64,000 nt of DNA, taken from NCBI RefSeq assembly GCF_900108345.1, contig NZ_FNVV01000013.1, forward strand, positions 1,425,191 to 1,489,190. Direction: 5' to 3'. The first letter of the stretch is position 1, and each line of letters starts with the position of its first letter. Positions 43,984-53,842 of this stretch are shown one piece after another. The notes below the pieces were generated by a model. The model was not told the origin of the DNA and made no database searches. It saw nothing but the letters and a program-made list of their open reading frames with translations. The position numbers and the translations under genes were made by a program. Origin of the DNA: Bacteroides ndongoniae (lineage in GTDB: Bacteria > Bacteroidota > Bacteroidia > Bacteroidales > Bacteroidaceae).

Positions 43984-46251
43984 ATGAGAATACTTTCATT
44001 TACTATAGGTATATTGCTGTGTGGACTGCTGGCTGTGCTGCCGTCCGCATGCGTTTTGCAAAAAGAAAACAGTATGGCTGGTGCCGATTACCTCCGTTAC
44101 GTAGATCCTTATATCGGCTCGGGTGGGCACGGACATGTATTTGTAGGTGCCAGTGTCCCCTTGGGCATGGTGCAGGTGGGGCCGCAGAACATTCATAAAG
44201 GTTGGGATTGGTGTTCGGGCTATCATTACTCGGACAGTGTACTGATAGGATTCAGTCATACGCACCTCAGCGGTACTGGATGTGCCGACTTGGGCGATGT
44301 GCTTCTGATGCCTTATGTAGGCGATGTCCGTACTGCCCGTGGCGAACAGGATAACATCAAGGGAGCCTGTTCGACCTATTACTCGCACGAGAACGAAGAA
44401 GTTGCTCCCGGTTATTATTCATTGCTGATGGATAATGGCGTGCGTGCCGAACTGACGGCTACCGACCGTGTTGCCATTCATCGTTATACTTACCCCGAAG
44501 GAACACCCCGGCTGTTGGTGAACTTAAAGGAAGGCAACGGCGACCGTGCTTTTGCGACTGCGTTGAAACGGACGGATGAATATACGGTTGAGGGATACCG
44601 CTTTTCCAAGGGATGGAGTCCGCAGCACAAGGTATTTTTTGTGCTGAAGTCCGATCAACCGATTGAGAGTGTGGCCGTATTTGACGATGATGCGGCTGTC
44701 GGATCAGATAGCCTTTCCGGCGAAGCGGTGAAAGGGGTACTGACCTTTCGGAACAATCCGAAGAAGGTGCAGCTCAAGGTGGCCCTTTCATCCGTCAGTT
44801 GTGCCAATGCTCTGGCTAATCTGAAAGCGGAACAACCTGAATGGAACTTTGAGAAGGTTCGTTCGGATGCCGAAAAACGTTGGAATCGCATGCTGTCGTG
44901 TGTGAACGTAGAGAGTGGTGACGAACGTGGCAAGAAGATTTTTTATACCAGTTTGTATCACATGTTCATTGCTCCGACACTGTATGCCGATGTGAACGGA
45001 GAGTTCCGTGGGCACGATGATAAAATCTACAAGGCCGACTATTGGACTAACTATTCTACGTTTTCGTTGTGGGATACGTACCGCACTCTCCATCCGTTGC
45101 TTACCATTCTCCAACCTCAGTTAGTGCCCGACATGGTGAATTCCATGCTGAGTATCTACGATCAGCAAGGTAAGTTGCCCATCTGGCCGTTAGTGGGAGG
45201 CGAAACCAATCAAATGCCGGGTTACAGTGCTATTCCGGTAATAGCAGATGCTTATCTGAAAGGTTTCCGTGGTTTCGATCCCGAACGGGCGTTGAACTAC
45301 ATGGTCGCTTCAGCTACTTACGACAGGCAGCGTGGGGTTCCTTACGTGATGGAAAAAGGCTGGATACCGTGTGACAAAATGCCTGAAGCCACTTCCATTG
45401 CCATGGAATATGCCGTAGGCGATTGGGGGCTGGCCATGATGGCTCAGAAGATGGGTAAAGAAGATATATATAATACTTTTTGGAAGCGTGGGCACTACTA
45501 CGAACAGTATTTTGATAAAAGTATCAATTTTATCCGTCCGAAGATGGACGACGGCAGTTGGCGTACGCCCTACGATCCTTTCCTGTCTATTCACGGATGG
45601 GGTGATTTCTGTGAGGGCAATGGCTGGCATTATACTTTCTTTGTGCCTCAGCATCCCGAAGGACTCATCAGTCTGATGGGCGGCGACGACCGCTTTGCCA
45701 GCAAGTTGGATTCGCTCTTTGTGGCCGAAGGTGATATGGGTGAGCAGGCCTCAGCCGACATCAGCGGACTAATAGGCATGTATGCCCACGGCAACGAACC
45801 CAGTCATCACGTGGCTTACCTCTATGTTTATGCCGGCCAGCAGTGGAAGACGGCGGAGAGAGTCAGTTACATTCAGCACAACTTTTATACTGACCGTCCC
45901 GACGGTATTATTGGCAATGAAGATTGTGGTCAGATGTCGGCATGGCATGTACTGTCTGCTTTAGGATTCTATCAGGTTAATCCGTCTCACGGAGTGTATG
46001 TTTTTGGCAGTCCGCTCTTTGAGAAAGTTACCATTAACCTGCCGGAAGGAAAGACATTTACGATAGAGGCTCCGGCCGTAAGCAAGGACAATAAATATAT
46101 CCAATCTGTCCGACTGAATGGTGAGTCCTATCCGAAAAGCTATATCACGTACGAAGATGTTATGAAAGGCGGTACATTGACCTTCGAGATGGGCAACAAG
46201 CCGAATAAACAGTTTGGTGCTGCTCCGGCAGACCGTCCCCGTTCCTATTAG
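43984..46251 (+). CDS. GH92 alpha-mannosidase lipoprotein
   Basis: A 755-residue exported enzyme with lipobox LPSAC (Cys23). The N-terminal beta domain starts at DPYIGSGGHGHVFVGASVPLGMVQ, the hallmark of GH92, and continues with GFSHTHLSGTGCADLGD. The (alpha/alpha)6 domain includes FSLWDTYRTLHPLL, LPIWPLVGGETNQMPGYS, the calcium-site and catalytic region near GNEPSHHVAYLY and GNEDCGQMSAW. GH92 is calcium-dependent and inverting, most often alpha-1,2-mannosidase. It is in one cluster with GH20, GH125 and GH2, suiting stepwise removal of N-glycan mannose. Confidence 0.95.
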   Translation: MRILSFTIGILLCGLLAVLPSACVLQKENSMAGADYLRYVDPYIGSGGHGHVFVGASVPLGMVQVGPQNIHKGWDWCSGYHYSDSVLIGFSHTHLSGTGCADLGDVLLMPYVGDVRTARGEQDNIKGACSTYYSHENEEVAPGYYSLLMDNGVRAELTATDRVAIHRYTYPEGTPRLLVNLKEGNGDRAFATALKRTDEYTVEGYRFSKGWSPQHKVFFVLKSDQPIESVAVFDDDAAVGSDSLSGEAVKGVLTFRNNPKKVQLKVALSSVSCANALANLKAEQPEWNFEKVRSDAEKRWNRMLSCVNVESGDERGKKIFYTSLYHMFIAPTLYADVNGEFRGHDDKIYKADYWTNYSTFSLWDTYRTLHPLLTILQPQLVPDMVNSMLSIYDQQGKLPIWPLVGGETNQMPGYSAIPVIADAYLKGFRGFDPERALNYMVASATYDRQRGVPYVMEKGWIPCDKMPEATSIAMEYAVGDWGLAMMAQKMGKEDIYNTFWKRGHYYEQYFDKSINFIRPKMDDGSWRTPYDPFLSIHGWGDFCEGNGWHYTFFVPQHPEGLISLMGGDDRFASKLDSLFVAEGDMGEQASADISGLIGMYAHGNEPSHHVAYLYVYAGQQWKTAERVSYIQHNFYTDRPDGIIGNEDCGQMSAWHVLSALGFYQVNPSHGVYVFGSPLFEKVTINLPEGKTFTIEAPAVSKDNKYIQSVRLNGESYPKSYITYEDVMKGGTLTFEMGNKPNKQFGAAPADRPRSY

Positions 46252-46263
46252 TTTAGATGATTT

Positions 46264-49200
46264 ATGAAGAAGAAAGACGCAGCAGCTTTAATATTGTATG
46301 GTGGGGCAGGAGCCTTGTTGCTTCTGTCCGGTTGTGCCGATGCACAGACAGCTTCGGAGCGGGACTATCTGCGTTCCGACTATTACACCCGTGGCATTGG
46401 TGTCTATCCGGGCAGTCCGGAAGAAGACTTCTCGCCCGAGTTGTTACCCGGAGGCAACCAATATCGTAACCTGGCTCTCCTGCGGGCTACTTATCAGTCG
46501 TCGGCTTACGATTATAACCTGACCTCGCAACTTTTGACGGATGGCATCGTGACCGACCGCAAGCCTCCTTACTTCGAGCTCCGGACTGCCGGGGGGAGTG
46601 TCCCCAAAAGGGAACGGGAATGGATGATTGACGGAGGGCCGTATTCGCGCAATAGTGTGCGTGGTGAAGATGCCTTTTTCCAGTTTGATATGCACCATTA
46701 TGGCAAAACTGTTACCCATGCAGTAGTCACCGGTACATTGGTGTACGACGATCGATTGGCTCAGGGTGGGTACGAAATGACGTGGGAAGCCTCGAACGAC
46801 GGTACTACCTGGACTGTACTGGCTGTGAACCGGGGAAGCGGATTGCTCGGCAAAGCCCGTAATGGTCGGGTAGATGTAAACGACCCCAATAAACAGACCG
46901 GTACTGTGTCCATGCCAATGCGCCGACTGGAGGAGACCTTCCGTTTTGCCAATGCTGCGTCTTATTCATCCTATCGCATCCGCTTGCGGATGAAGGGTGC
47001 TTACGAGTGGACTTTCCACGAAGTTGAGTTTGCCGATGCTCAAGGACCCGTCGATTTGAAGCCTTCGCAGTTTTTCACCAGTGCATGGATGAGTGCCACT
47101 GCGGGCAAGGAATGGGTCAGTGTAGACTTAGGTACCCGTTCGGAGTTTGACAAAGTAATTCTGCGCTGGGTGAACAAGGCTGTCAAAGGAAGCATACAGA
47201 CTTCGGACGATGCCCGTACGTGGCACGATGTAGCTTCGTTGCCCGGCGGAACAGAACTGACAGACGAAATCGCTGTCGATGGAAAGGGGCGTTATGTTCG
47301 TGTCTGTATGGACCAGTCGGCAGACGGGGAATGCTACATACTGAGTGAATTGGAAGTAATGGGTCGGGGAGGACTTCTGCCCCATGCGGCAGCCATGCCC
47401 GCAGCGGCAGACGGCAAACTGCTACTTTCGGGCGGTGGATGGCAGTTGCAGCGAGCTTCGGAGGTGCAGGCCGTAGGCGAGGACATTTCCTTGCCTGCTT
47501 ATAAACCTGAAGGGTGGGTGACAGCTACCGTGCCGGGCACCGTATTGACTTCGTACAAGAATGTAGGTGCGCTGGCCGATCCGAACTATGCCGACAATCA
47601 ACTGATGGTATCTGAATCGTTTTTTAACTCCAATTTCTGGTATCGTCGTGAATTCCAGTTGCCGCAATCGTTCCGGCGCGACCGGGTTTTTCTGAACTTC
47701 GACGGCATCAACTGGAAAGCCAATGTTTTCCTGAACGGACAACAGGTAGGACGTATCGAAGGTGCCTTTATCCGCGGTAAGTTCGATGTGACACGGTGGG
47801 CGAAGGAGGGTACAAACGTTCTGGCCGTAGAAATCATCAAGAATGAACATATTGGTGCCGTGAAAGAAAAGAACAAACAGAGTACGGACTTCAATGGCGG
47901 TATTCTGGGTGCGGACAATCCTACTTTCCATGCCACCATCGGCTGGGACTGGATACCGACCGTACGCGGACGAAACATTGGTATCTGGAACGATGTGTTT
48001 CTGACAACGACTGGCAAGGTCACCGTGCAGGATCCTTACGTGCAGACCCAACTGGCTTTGCTCGACACCACCCAGGCCCGACTGACGGCAGAGGTTGTGG
48101 TGAAGAATCACGACGCCAATGCCGTGAGTGGCATCTTGTCGGGCCGGATAGGCGATGTACGTTTCGAGCAACCCGTCAGTTTGCAGGCCGGTGAAGAACG
48201 GACGGTTGTATTCGATGCTGACCGTTTCCCACAACTTTGTATGCAGCATCCTCGTTTGTGGTGGCCCAACGGTTATGGCACCCCTTATCTATATGATGCA
48301 AACTTTACGTTCAAAGTAGATGACGAAGTATCCGATACCCGTGACTTCAAAGTCGGTATTCGTCAGATGACGTTCGACGAGAAGAACGACGTGCTGAACC
48401 TCTACATCAACGGTCGCCGTTTCATTGGCCGTGGTGGTAACTGGGGCTTCAGTGAGTCGAACCTGAATTACCGGGGCCGCGAATACGAGACTGCCGTGGC
48501 TTATCATGCAGACATGAACTTCACCATGCTTCGCAACTGGGTAGGCATGATTGGCGACGAAGAATTGTATGATGCCTGCGACCGATATGGCATTATGATC
48601 TGGCAAGATTTCTGGCTGGCCAATCTTGCCGACGGTCCCGATCCTTACAATCCGGCAATGTTTATTGCCAATGCCGAGGACTATGTGAAGCGCATCCGCA
48701 GCCATGCTTCACTTGCTTTGTATTGCGGACGTAACGAGGGTTTCCCACCCGAGACTATCGACAAAGCTTTGCGCCGTATCGTAAAGGAAGAACACCCGGG
48801 ACTTCATTATATTTCCAGTTCGGCCGATGAGGTAGTGAGCGGTCACGGTCCTTACCGTATGCTTCCTGCCAAAACCTACTTTACATTGGAGACCGGTAAC
48901 GACAAGTTCCACAGCGAGCGAGGCATGCCCAACGTACTGACTTATGAGAGTTTTCTGCGTACCTATTCGCCCGAAGGTATCTGGCCGCAGTCGCATCAGT
49001 GGGGCATGCACGACTATACTCTGGAAGGGGCACAGGGCGCAACGTCTTTTAATGAGATCATAGCTTCGGGATACGGTCAGCCACAGAGTGCCAAAGAATT
49101 TGCTGATCTGGCTCAGTGGGTGAACTACGATGGGCATCGCAGCCTCTTCGAGTCGCGCAGCAAGAACCGTATGGGATTGCTGATGTGGATGAGCCATCCC

Positions 49201-49875
49201 TGCTGGCCTTCGATGGTGTGGCAGACGTATGACTATTATTTCGAACCGACAGCCGCTTACTTTGCCATCAAGAAAGCTTCCGAACCGTTGCACATCCAGT
49301 GGAATCCGGCTACGGACGATGTAGAAGTGGTGAACTATCATGCCGGCCGGCATCCCGCTCTGAAGGCCCGTGCACAGGTGCTCCACATGAACGGCACCGT
49401 AGCTTGGGAGAAGGAAGTCAAAGTAGACAGCCGCGAAGATACCACCGAAAAGTGTATCCGACTGCAATTCCCCGACAACCTGAGCGAAGTACATTTCATC
49501 AGGTTACTGCTGGAGGAAAATGGGAAGACTGTTTCCGAGAATTTCTATCACCGCAGTAAGGTCGAGAACAACTATCAGGCTCTGAAACAGCTTCCGAAGG
49601 TTACTCTGCATACGCAGGCAGCATATGCGAAGCGTGCTGACGGTGAATGGACGGCCCGAATCACTGTCGAGAACCGCACTGCCACTCCGGCTTTGATGAT
49701 CCGGCTGAATGTGGTAGGCGATGAAGACGGCATTCAGTTCTTGCCCGTGTTCTATTCCGACAACTATTTTGCCCTGCTGCCGGGCGAGAGCAAACTGATA
49801 CATGTCCGTTGGAAAGACGTAGATACACGGGGGAACAAACCCCTGCTGAAAGTGTCAGGCTATAATGTAGAATAA
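46264..49875 (+). CDS. GH2 beta-mannosidase-like enzyme with discoidin module
   Basis: A 1203-residue lipoprotein (LLLSGC, Cys24). Residues about 60-375 contain F5/8 type C (discoidin-like) repeats (SLLTDG-type NLTSQLLTDGIV, DLGTRSEFDKVILRWVNKAV). Then come the GH2 sugar-binding fold (FWYRREFQLPQSFRRDRVFLNF, FLNGQQVG), the Ig-like domain, and the (beta/alpha)8 domain with NFTMLRNWVGMIGDEELYD, DACDRYGIMIWQDFWLAN and acid/base Glu825 in CGRNEGFPP; a nucleophile-region YGMHDYT-like sequence follows. It resembles beta-mannosidase or exo-beta-glucosaminidase. Acting on the core Man-beta-1,4-GlcNAc would complete the pathway of the cluster. Confidence 0.87.
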   Translation: MKKKDAAALILYGGAGALLLLSGCADAQTASERDYLRSDYYTRGIGVYPGSPEEDFSPELLPGGNQYRNLALLRATYQSSAYDYNLTSQLLTDGIVTDRKPPYFELRTAGGSVPKREREWMIDGGPYSRNSVRGEDAFFQFDMHHYGKTVTHAVVTGTLVYDDRLAQGGYEMTWEASNDGTTWTVLAVNRGSGLLGKARNGRVDVNDPNKQTGTVSMPMRRLEETFRFANAASYSSYRIRLRMKGAYEWTFHEVEFADAQGPVDLKPSQFFTSAWMSATAGKEWVSVDLGTRSEFDKVILRWVNKAVKGSIQTSDDARTWHDVASLPGGTELTDEIAVDGKGRYVRVCMDQSADGECYILSELEVMGRGGLLPHAAAMPAAADGKLLLSGGGWQLQRASEVQAVGEDISLPAYKPEGWVTATVPGTVLTSYKNVGALADPNYADNQLMVSESFFNSNFWYRREFQLPQSFRRDRVFLNFDGINWKANVFLNGQQVGRIEGAFIRGKFDVTRWAKEGTNVLAVEIIKNEHIGAVKEKNKQSTDFNGGILGADNPTFHATIGWDWIPTVRGRNIGIWNDVFLTTTGKVTVQDPYVQTQLALLDTTQARLTAEVVVKNHDANAVSGILSGRIGDVRFEQPVSLQAGEERTVVFDADRFPQLCMQHPRLWWPNGYGTPYLYDANFTFKVDDEVSDTRDFKVGIRQMTFDEKNDVLNLYINGRRFIGRGGNWGFSESNLNYRGREYETAVAYHADMNFTMLRNWVGMIGDEELYDACDRYGIMIWQDFWLANLADGPDPYNPAMFIANAEDYVKRIRSHASLALYCGRNEGFPPETIDKALRRIVKEEHPGLHYISSSADEVVSGHGPYRMLPAKTYFTLETGNDKFHSERGMPNVLTYESFLRTYSPEGIWPQSHQWGMHDYTLEGAQGATSFNEIIASGYGQPQSAKEFADLAQWVNYDGHRSLFESRSKNRMGLLMWMSHPCWPSMVWQTYDYYFEPTAAYFAIKKASEPLHIQWNPATDDVEVVNYHAGRHPALKARAQVLHMNGTVAWEKEVKVDSREDTTEKCIRLQFPDNLSEVHFIRLLLEENGKTVSENFYHRSKVENNYQALKQLPKVTLHTQAAYAKRADGEWTARITVENRTATPALMIRLNVVGDEDGIQFLPVFYSDNYFALLPGESKLIHVRWKDVDTRGNKPLLKVSGYNVE

Positions 49876-49890
49876 AAAAATGGAGTGAGT

Positions 49891-51198
49891 ATGTGGTTGC
49901 AATTGATTGTTGTACTGGCTGCTATTGTGATTGGTGCCCGTTTGGGAGGCATCGGGTTAGGAGTAATGGGAGGCGCAGGCCTGGCCTTGCTTTGTTTTGT
50001 TTTCGGGCTTCAGCCTACGGCTCCTCCTATCGATGTGATGCTGATGATTGTAGCCGTTATTTCGGCAGCTTCGTGCATGCAGGCTGCCGGTGGGCTCGAC
50101 TATATGGTGAAGCTGGCCGAAAGGTTATTGCGCAAACATCCGGCATGGGTTACGCTGCTGAGCCCTTTGGTTACTTATCTGTTTACTTTCGTGGCAGGAA
50201 CAGGGCACATAGCCTATTCGGTGCTTCCTGTGATAGCCGAAGTGGCACGCGAGACAGAAATCCGTCCCGAACGTCCGTTGGGTATTGCTGTCATTGCTTC
50301 GCAGCAGGCCATTACAGCCAGTCCCATTTCGGCGGCTACGGTGGCTTTGCTGGGCATGCTGGCTGGTTTCGACATTTCCTTGTTCGATATTCTGAAGATT
50401 TCCGTTCCTGCTACGCTGATCGGGGTACTGGTGGGTGCCTTTTGTTCGATGAAGGTAGGCAAAGAACTGGTGAACGATCCGGAATACCAACGCCGTCTTA
50501 AGGAGGGGATGATAGAGTCTCGTCTGGCCGAAACGACTGTATCGTTCGATTTGCAGAAAGCCCGTATCTCAGTAGGCATATTTCTACTGGCTACTTTTCT
50601 GATTGTATTGTTTGGTTCGGTTGATGCCTTGCGTCCTGTATTTTGGGCAGATGGCAAACTTGTTCCACTCGACATGCCTTCCATTATCGAAATCATCATG
50701 CTCAGCACTTCGGCTCTCATCCTGATTATCTGTCGGATCGACGGTATCAAGGCTGTGCAGGGAAGTGTTTTTTCGGCAGGTATGCAGGCTGTGATTGCCA
50801 TTTTCGGTATTGCCTGGATGGGCGATACATTCATTGCCGGCAATCTGTCTTCGCTGACTTCCTCCATCGAAGGTGTTGTCCAGTCCATGCCATGGCTGTT
50901 TGGGGTGGCGTTGTTTGTCATGTCCATTCTGCTTTACAGTCAGGCTGCAACCATCCGTGCCGTACTCCCTTTGGGAATCGCATTAGGCATTTCTCCCTGG
51001 ATGCTGATAGCATTGTTCCCGGCTGTGAATGGCTATTTCTTTATACCCAATTATCCGACAGTGGTGGCAGCAATCAATTTCGACCGTACAGGCACGACCC
51101 GCATCGGGAAGTACATTCTCAACCATTCGTTTATGATGCCGGGAATGGTGTGCACCATCGTGAGCATTGCGGTAGGATTGCTGCTGATCTGGCTGTAG
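49891..51198 (+). CDS. dcuB: Anaerobic C4-dicarboxylate transporter, DcuA/DcuB family
   Basis: A 435-residue inner-membrane antiporter with 10-12 hydrophobic helices. Family motifs include MWLQLIVVLAAIVIGARLGG, GTGHIAYSVLPVIAEVA, ASQQAITASPISAATVALLG and the C-terminal PNYPTVVAAINFDRTGTTRIGKYILNHSF. It exchanges succinate for fumarate, malate or aspartate during fumarate respiration. The ATG at 49891 has GGAG seven bases upstream and is preferred over GTG 49885. DcuA and DcuB cannot be told apart here. It follows the GH2 gene by 15 bases, although the link to glycan use is probably only co-transcription. Confidence 0.9.
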   Translation: MWLQLIVVLAAIVIGARLGGIGLGVMGGAGLALLCFVFGLQPTAPPIDVMLMIVAVISAASCMQAAGGLDYMVKLAERLLRKHPAWVTLLSPLVTYLFTFVAGTGHIAYSVLPVIAEVARETEIRPERPLGIAVIASQQAITASPISAATVALLGMLAGFDISLFDILKISVPATLIGVLVGAFCSMKVGKELVNDPEYQRRLKEGMIESRLAETTVSFDLQKARISVGIFLLATFLIVLFGSVDALRPVFWADGKLVPLDMPSIIEIIMLSTSALILIICRIDGIKAVQGSVFSAGMQAVIAIFGIAWMGDTFIAGNLSSLTSSIEGVVQSMPWLFGVALFVMSILLYSQAATIRAVLPLGIALGISPWMLIALFPAVNGYFFIPNYPTVVAAINFDRTGTTRIGKYILNHSFMMPGMVCTIVSIAVGLLLIWL

Positions 51199-51200
51199 CT

Positions 51201-52838
51201 TTAAAAACTCTCTTCAACGATGTTCCTGAACTGTCCCCAGACAGCATGCTTCCTGTAGATCGACTGGCAGCCGTAGGGCACATGAAGGGTACCTTGTTCG
51301 AACAGTTGTTCCGCTCCGACAAAGGTTTCGTCCTGACATACGGGCGGAAAATCGCTTGCTTTGATGTACAGGTGTTGCAGCGAAGAGCAACCGTCGAAGC
51401 AATATTCAGACAGATAAGATACAGATGCTCCCAATGTCAGCGATTGTAATTGCCGGCACTGCTGAAAACATCCATGAGGGATGAGGCTGATATTATCGGG
51501 CAAAACAATGCTTTTGATTGCTGAAAAGGCAAAGGCTTCTTGCCCGATCTCCTTTACGGACGAAGGCAAGTCGATCTGTTGTAACCGGGTGTTGTAGAAA
51601 GCATATTCCCTGATTGTGGTGATGTTCGACGGTATCTGGAAGTATTCTTCTTTTTTCCCTTCCGGATACCATACCAGTTCTGTCATTTTTTGGTTGTATA
51701 ATATCCCATTATCGCTGCTAAAGGCCGGATTGACTTCCGGAATGTCCAGGATGGTCAGACTGCTGCAACCTTCCGAGGGAGCAAATCGTGCCAGCAATGG
51801 TGAGAAATGAAGGACAGACAAAGAGGTACAGTTTTCGAAGGCATTTCTTTCGACCGTCGTTACTCCTACCGGAAGGGTCAGTTCCTGTAACCAGATGCAG
51901 TTGGCAAACATGCCTTGGCTGACTGTATTGGCAGTTGTGAAACGTTGTCCGTCGTAACTCGCACCACCGGCCACAATCGAAGCATCGTTTAAGTTAAGTC
52001 GCTGTAATCTCCCGTCGGTATTCTCTCCTTCGATGTCCGTTCCCATCATGTCGCGCAGATAACGGATGTCTGTTCCGTTCAGCGGTCCGGCTATACTGAG
52101 GGTAGTGAACTGGTATTTTTCCTGTTCTCCAATTGCTTCATGAAGGGTTCCGGCTTCTGTCAGTACGACCACCTCACCAGTCTGGAACTGGTACACCTTA
52201 CTGCGTGTCTCACCAATAGAGTTAGCGGCATAGGCTTGTATGTAGTAGGTGGTTTCTAGTTGCAGGTTACCGATGCGTGTTTTCCAGCGCTTTTCTTCCG
52301 GACTACCCAGTTTGATTTGTTGTTCCTGTTCATCTTCCTCGGCCCGGAAATAAAATCCGGTAGCGGTGATTTCTTCTCCGCCATCGTCCAGAATTTCGCA
52401 TTCAAGGGTGATGCTGCTCGGTCCCTGGTTCAGCATTTTCAGGTCGCTGACAGTAGGTTCTGTATTGGGGACTGTTTCAAAACTCATCGTTTCACTGTGC
52501 ACGGTGCTGTATGTGTTTCCAGCTTCCAGGCGATAATAATAAGTGCTTCCCGGATGCAGGCCAGTCAATAGTGTCGAGACATCCTGCTCCTCGGTGACGG
52601 ATATGTCGACGGATTCGGTCATGTCAGAAGTCAGTCCGTATCGGAACCGAATCTGACTGACATTACCTTCTGCATTCGGCGTTACCTTGCCCGAGAGCAG
52701 GGCACTTGTGCGCGTAATGTCCCTGGCTGCCTCTATGCTGACCGACGGAGGCAGGTTCACCGGTTCTTCATCCTTACTACAGGCTGTAAGCAGGAATATG
52801 ATCCATATATGGATGTATGTACGGAAATAATTAGTCAT
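51201..52838 (-). CDS. Surface lipoprotein with FN3-like and BspA-type leucine-rich repeats
   Basis: A 545-residue lipoprotein (LLTAC, Cys20). Two fibronectin type III-like domains span about 32-225 (TSALLSGKV.. STYYYRLEA, TYYIQAYAANSIG). Residues about 280-545 are LRR_5/BspA repeats (MFANCIWLQELTLPVGVTTV, NAFENCTSLSVLHFS, YAFYNTRLQQIDLPSSVKEI, CFQQCRQLQSLTLG). The repeats bind proteins or glycans on the cell surface in Treponema and Bacteroidetes homologues. It is the last gene of a three-gene operon and ends 2 bases from the convergent transporter gene. Confidence 0.87.
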   Translation of the reverse strand: MTNYFRTYIHIWIIFLLTACSKDEEPVNLPPSVSIEAARDITRTSALLSGKVTPNAEGNVSQIRFRYGLTSDMTESVDISVTEEQDVSTLLTGLHPGSTYYYRLEAGNTYSTVHSETMSFETVPNTEPTVSDLKMLNQGPSSITLECEILDDGGEEITATGFYFRAEEDEQEQQIKLGSPEEKRWKTRIGNLQLETTYYIQAYAANSIGETRSKVYQFQTGEVVVLTEAGTLHEAIGEQEKYQFTTLSIAGPLNGTDIRYLRDMMGTDIEGENTDGRLQRLNLNDASIVAGGASYDGQRFTTANTVSQGMFANCIWLQELTLPVGVTTVERNAFENCTSLSVLHFSPLLARFAPSEGCSSLTILDIPEVNPAFSSDNGILYNQKMTELVWYPEGKKEEYFQIPSNITTIREYAFYNTRLQQIDLPSSVKEIGQEAFAFSAIKSIVLPDNISLIPHGCFQQCRQLQSLTLGASVSYLSEYCFDGCSSLQHLYIKASDFPPVCQDETFVGAEQLFEQGTLHVPYGCQSIYRKHAVWGQFRNIVEESF

Positions 52839-52852
52839 TTTTTCGAAAGGAT

Positions 52853-53842
52853 TTAGAAGTTAATACCTACTCCGACAGCGGCTTCCCAATACTGAAGACG
52901 GATGGTCATAACACCCGCCGATACCACCATCCGTCGGAAGCGGTAAAGGCAACCGGCTTCCGCACTGATACCCCGGTACGAAAAATCGGTGTTCAGCAGC
53001 AGTGCACTGTTATCATATTGTTCCCAAGCCACATCCCGCTGTCCGTAACCCACACCTTCGTAGATACAGAAGTCGGCTATCAACCGGTGAATGCCTCCCG
53101 CCATCAGCATCCAGCGTCCTTTTTCTGTCCGTCCGGTGTAGTAGGGGGCTTCATCCGTTCCGGGCAGAAGTCCGTTCCGGTCGCATTCGCCCTGGGTATG
53201 AGGCATGCCGTGAAAATCTTTCTGTGCCAGCAGATACGCACCGTGTCGCCGCATAAGTGCCAGGCGCAGTCCGGCCGAAGGCCCGTCGGCCTGTATACCT
53301 GCGTTGAGCAATATAAGCCTGCGCCAGGGCTCCCGTGGCCGGCGGGGCCGTTGAGGCGGAAGCGGTGGCAGATGCTTAGCCAGGTACAGGGAGGTGTCGG
53401 GCAGTACAGGCTGCTTTTCAAGCGTTGGCATTTCTACCGGATACTGATATCCGAGTGGCGGTGTCAGCATCAGTTCGTAAGTCATACGCGATTCGAGTGG
53501 TGCCGCAAAGCGATAATCGCGCAACACGCCCCATTGTGGATGTTTGATGGTTATCATCACACTACCTTTGGGCAGGTATAACCAGATTTCTCCTACATCG
53601 TTTTTACGTTTTACGATGCCCAGTGGAGAGGAGAATACAAAATCCTTGTCACCTACAACTTTGATCAGGGCACAGGCTTCATCGTTCAGGTCGCGCACCG
53701 GGTCAATGTAGGCTGAAATGTCATTGGGCAATATACGGAAATGGCGTACGGTAAAGTCCTGTGCCAAGGTGCTTCCTGTGGGTAAAAGCAGCAGGAGGAC
53801 CGGCAGCAGACTGAATAGTAGGACGGATGAAGTACGTTTCAT
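52853..53842 (-). CDS. Probable outer-membrane beta-barrel protein
   Basis: A 329-residue exported protein with signal peptide (MKRTSSVLLFSLLPVLLLLLP, ending near TLAQ). Residues 30-150 form a domain (DPVRDLNDEACALIKVVGDKDFVFSS, LYLPKGSVMITIKHPQWGVLRDY) often seen in Bacteroides envelope proteins. A Pro/Arg-rich linker (PPLPPQRPRRPREP) precedes a C-terminal half of amphipathic strands ending in GVGINF, a typical outer-membrane barrel end. Its start overlaps the stop of the WG-repeat gene (ATGA). I do not recognise a specific function. Confidence 0.65.
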   Translation of the reverse strand: MKRTSSVLLFSLLPVLLLLLPTGSTLAQDFTVRHFRILPNDISAYIDPVRDLNDEACALIKVVGDKDFVFSSPLGIVKRKNDVGEIWLYLPKGSVMITIKHPQWGVLRDYRFAAPLESRMTYELMLTPPLGYQYPVEMPTLEKQPVLPDTSLYLAKHLPPLPPQRPRRPREPWRRLILLNAGIQADGPSAGLRLALMRRHGAYLLAQKDFHGMPHTQGECDRNGLLPGTDEAPYYTGRTEKGRWMLMAGGIHRLIADFCIYEGVGYGQRDVAWEQYDNSALLLNTDFSYRGISAEAGCLYRFRRMVVSAGVMTIRLQYWEAAVGVGINF

